A stretch of 64,000 bases of DNA from Delphinus delphis (lineage: Eukaryota > Chordata > Mammalia > Artiodactyla > Delphinidae). Shown here piece after piece: positions 60,956 through 64,000 of this stretch. The translations under genes and the position numbers were made by a program. A model generated the notes under the pieces. It saw only the letters and a list, made by a program, of their open reading frames with translations, was not told where the DNA came from and did no database searches. Where the stretch lies: assembly GCF_949987515.2 (NCBI RefSeq), contig NW_027192651.1:1-64000 (forward strand). The letters are read 5' to 3'. The stretch's first letter is position 1; each line of letters begins with the position of its first letter.

Positions 60956-62699
60956 AGAATCTTAAAACCCATGTATTGATATATCTCCATAAGGGAATCA
61001 AGTGTGTGCAGAGCGGCACAAACACAGCAGTGAAAAGGAGCTAAACCCCATTATAGAAATAAATTTTAAAAACAAAACGCTGAAACAATGAAAGAGAGAA
61101 AAATTCTTACAAAATTCGCTCAGGGGCTGTGATGCAACCTGGATTGACCACATATAAACCCACAGCTGGATAAGACATAAGGCTGGACACTTGGGGCTGA
61201 CAGGATTGGTGAGCTTTGGTGAGCAACTGCCGAAAGTTTAATGCAATACTTCATGCTACTCAGTCCAAGGGTCCCAACACTCCAGGTTGAAGGGAATCTT
61301 CCTACAGCTAAACCATGCTTGGGAAACCCAGCGACTGGTATACCATATGATCGGGAAAGGTTTCTAAAACGCACCTCATTTTTCCTCTCCTGGGGCTCCG
61401 GATCAACATTCCAGCCACTTTACTAACAACATCCCCACATGGAGTCAATGCCTTTAAGTTCTGGTATCGCACAGTCTGCAGTTAGTGCAGAGGATGAATG
61501 GGAATAGGGGGAACCAGTGAGAAACTAGCTGTAGCGGTTTCAATGGGCACATGTCACTCTAATATCACATCAGTAAGAAGAATTAACCAAAGGCACAGAA
61601 GGTGCCCCAGAAGAAAAATAGGGCTTCAAGGAATCCTGTGGTTATGGGGCAATACCACAAAAATAAGAGCTAAAAAATGGAGCTAAGGGCCACTGCAATT
61701 CAAAAACCTGCAGAGTTATAAAGGCCAACTATTTTTAAAAAATATATTGAGGTAAGGCTATGAAGAGGCATTGAAAGCAAGGCAGAATTGCAGGAAACCG
61801 ATTTCAGGAGGTAGACTGGAATTGCACTGAAAGCATATGAAGAGAGTCAGAAACTCGACAATGATGCACTTGGCCAAAAAGGGCGTATGTGTTTTTTCCT
61901 GAATATATTCAGGAAAAAACGCATACGCACTTTTTGGCCAACCAAGCAAGCTTGCAAAGGAAATCTGCACTACAATGAAGTCTCATTTCCACCTGGTCAA
62001 AAGGGCCATCTGAAAAAAGTGTAAAATCCATAAAGGCACGACAGGCCATGGAGAACTGGGAGCCTTCTTATGCTGATGGGCGGGATGTAAATTGCCAACA
62101 GCCACTCTGGAGAAGTGTATGGTGTTTCCTGAAACATCTAAAAAACAAAGCAACAGAACCTAGGGCACTTCCACTTATGGTCCTATAGCTTAGGGAAATT
62201 AAAATCAAAAAGACACAGCCACCCCAAAGTTTGGGACAGCTCTGTTTACAAGAACCTTGTTTACAGTACAAGTTCAATATCGCAGAAAGTGAAAAATGGA
62301 TAAAGAACTTGTGGTACTTACGTACAATGCAATATCACTCAGCAATGAAATCTATGTCATCAGGCCCGTAGCAGCATAATGAGTGGATTCAGGTATGATG
62401 ATTCGAACTGAAATAAGTCACACAGAAAAGAAACATCATAAGGTATCACTAATACACAGAATGTGAACTTGGCTACACATGAACTGAATTACAAAACAGA
62501 ACAGTGTCTCAAGTTTAGAAAACCAACTTATGCTTGCTTAAGGGGGAAGGTGAGTTGGGGTGCTGCATAAAACCAGAGATTGAAATGAGCACAGATAAAG
62601 TTCCTTAAGCCAAATATGGAATAGACAAGAGCTACTCCTTGCTCAACGAAATGGACTCAACACCCCATATTAAACGCCTAAGAATGTACCTGACTAGTA
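60956..62699 (+). repeat. Diverged long satellite monomer D3' (second copy)
   Basis: Counterpart of D3, with the same switch from long-form to young short-form sequence near 61777. Long-only segment about 61031-61197. Palindrome 61870-61941. Confidence 0.9.
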
Positions 62700-64000
62700 A
62701 GTATCTTAAAACCTATGGATTGCTATGTCTCCAAAAGAGAATCAAGCGTGTGTACAGGGGCATAAACGCAGCAGTGATAGGATTGGAGAGGTTCGGTGAG
62801 CAAATGAAGACCCTTTGAAGTCATATTGCATGGTACCCATTACACGGGTCTCAACTCTCCAGGTTTAAGGTATTCTTCCTTCAGCTAAAACATGCATGTG
62901 GAACCCAGAGTATGATCAACCGTGTGAACGGGAGACGTGTTCAAATATGTCTCAGTTTTCCTCCCCTGGTACTCGGGTGCAACATTCCAGACGCTTTACT
63001 AACACTCTCCCCACTTGGAGAGTCAGCACCTTTAACCTCCTGTTTGGCCCCGTTTGCAATTTCTGCGGAAGATGAACAGGAATAGGGAGAACCAATGAGA
63101 GACTAGCTGGAGGTGTCTGGACGGGCAAATTTAACTCTCATTTCCCACCAGAAAGAGGAAATAACCAAAGGCTCAGCATGCCGTGCCTGAACCAGATTAG
63201 GGCCTGAAGCCATCCAGCGGTGTTGCAGCCAGCTCACAAGAAAACGAGTTGAAGAAAGGAGCTCAGGGGCACTGTAACTCACAAACCTGCAGAGTTATAA
63301 ATGACAGCTATCGTCCAAAAATAGACTGAAGTAAGGCTGCCAAGAGGACTTGAAAGCGGGGCAGAATTGCAGGAAACCGATTTCAGGAGGTAGACTGGAA
63401 TTGCATTGAAAGCATAGGAAAAGAGGCAGAACGTCCACAATGATGCACTTGGCCAAAAAGGGCGTATGCGTTTTTTCCTGAATATATTCAGGAAAAAACG
63501 CATACGCCCTTTTTGGCCAACCAAGCAAGCTTGCAAAGGAAATCTGCACTACAATGAAGTCTCACTTCCCCCCGGTCAAAAGGGCCATCTGAAAAAAGTG
63601 TAAAATCCAGAAAGGCAGGAGAGGCCATGGAGAACTGGGAGCCTTGTTATGCTGATGGGCGGGATGTAAATTGCCAACAGACACTCGGGAGAAGTGTATG
63701 GTGTTTCCTGAAACATCGAAAAAACAAAGCAACTGAGCCTAGGGCACTTCCACTTATGGTCCTATAGCTTAGGGAAATTAAAATCAAAAAGACACAGCCA
63801 CCCCAAAGTTTGGGACGCCTCTGTTTACAAGAACCTCGTTTACAGTACAAGTTCAACATCGCAGAAAGTGAAAAATGGATAAAGAAGTTGTGGTATTTAC
63901 TTACAAAGCAATATCACTCAGCAATGAAATCTATGTCATCAGGCCCTTAGCAGCACAATGAGTGGATTCAGGTATGATGATTCTAACTGAAATAAGTCAC
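62700..64000 (+). repeat. Satellite monomer S28 (partial, runs off window)
   Basis: Counterpart of S5 by position. It shares CATCGAAAAAAC but has GCCTAGGGCAC where S5 has GCTAGGGCCC, and a private GGCAGGAGAGG (63615-63625). Perfect palindrome 63449-63520. The unit is cut by the window end after 1,301 bp. Confidence 0.92.

Larger units (their letters stand above)
51737..64000 (+). repeat. 46,357-bp tandem duplication, copy B (visible overlap)
   Basis: Counterpart of 5380-17643. It contains the 3' part of S27, the second non-satellite block, D1'-D3' and S28. Differences from copy A are listed with that entry. It is cut by the window end. Confidence 0.92.

Noticed and set aside
1..64000. A new multi-gene system (defence, biosynthesis or similar)
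   Set aside because: No functional coding gene is visible; the interest of the window lies in satellite structure and evolution.

Overview
The window is non-coding satellite DNA from a mammalian heterochromatin block, almost certainly cetacean and most likely a dolphin-family (delphinid) species. Three things point there. (1) Most of the window is a head-to-tail array of a 1,579-1,580 bp monomer, the length I recall for the common cetacean satellite of delphinids (first characterised in killer whale; about 1,750 bp in other cetaceans). (2) About half of the monomer is a decayed LINE-1 3' end, as I recall has been reported for cetacean satellites. (3) The interspersed LINE-1 at 6281-6975 has the cetartiodactyl-type 3' end. 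I see no functional protein-coding gene, tRNA, rRNA or CRISPR array. Short open frames recur every 1,580 bp only because the DNA itself repeats.

Layout. 1-6280: short-form monomers S1-S4, with S4 cut off inside the unit. 6281-11223: a non-satellite block made of a 5'-truncated LINE-1, an AT-rich stretch, a GC-rich stretch of unknown origin, a broken endogenous retrovirus (pol and env remnants plus an LTR-like segment), an AT-rich stretch and a LINE-1 3'-end fragment. 11380-16342: three diverged monomers D1-D3; D2 and D3 are long (about 1,745 bp). 16343-51097: 22 complete short monomers S5-S26. 51098-52637: S27, cut at the same place as S4. 52638-62699: a second, almost identical copy of the block and of D1-D3. 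62700-64000: S28, running off the window.

Each monomer has two halves. The first ~850 bp has no origin I recognise and ends close to a 72-bp inverted repeat with no spacer (perfect in 16 of 28 short units). The second half is sense-strand LINE-1 3' end. In the long units the LINE-1 continues through its A-rich tail. The short form lacks about 167 bp there, between two TGA trinucleotides, so the window holds both states side by side.

The arrangement records unequal exchange at several scales: a 46,357-bp tandem duplication that includes the whole block, a 4,740-bp trimer higher-order repeat (S10-S12 / S13-S15, partly S16-S17), very recent one-unit duplications (S20-S22, S24-S26), and a hybrid monomer (S27) whose exchange point can be placed within about 70 bp. 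All comparisons were made by eye; no alignment or database search was run.
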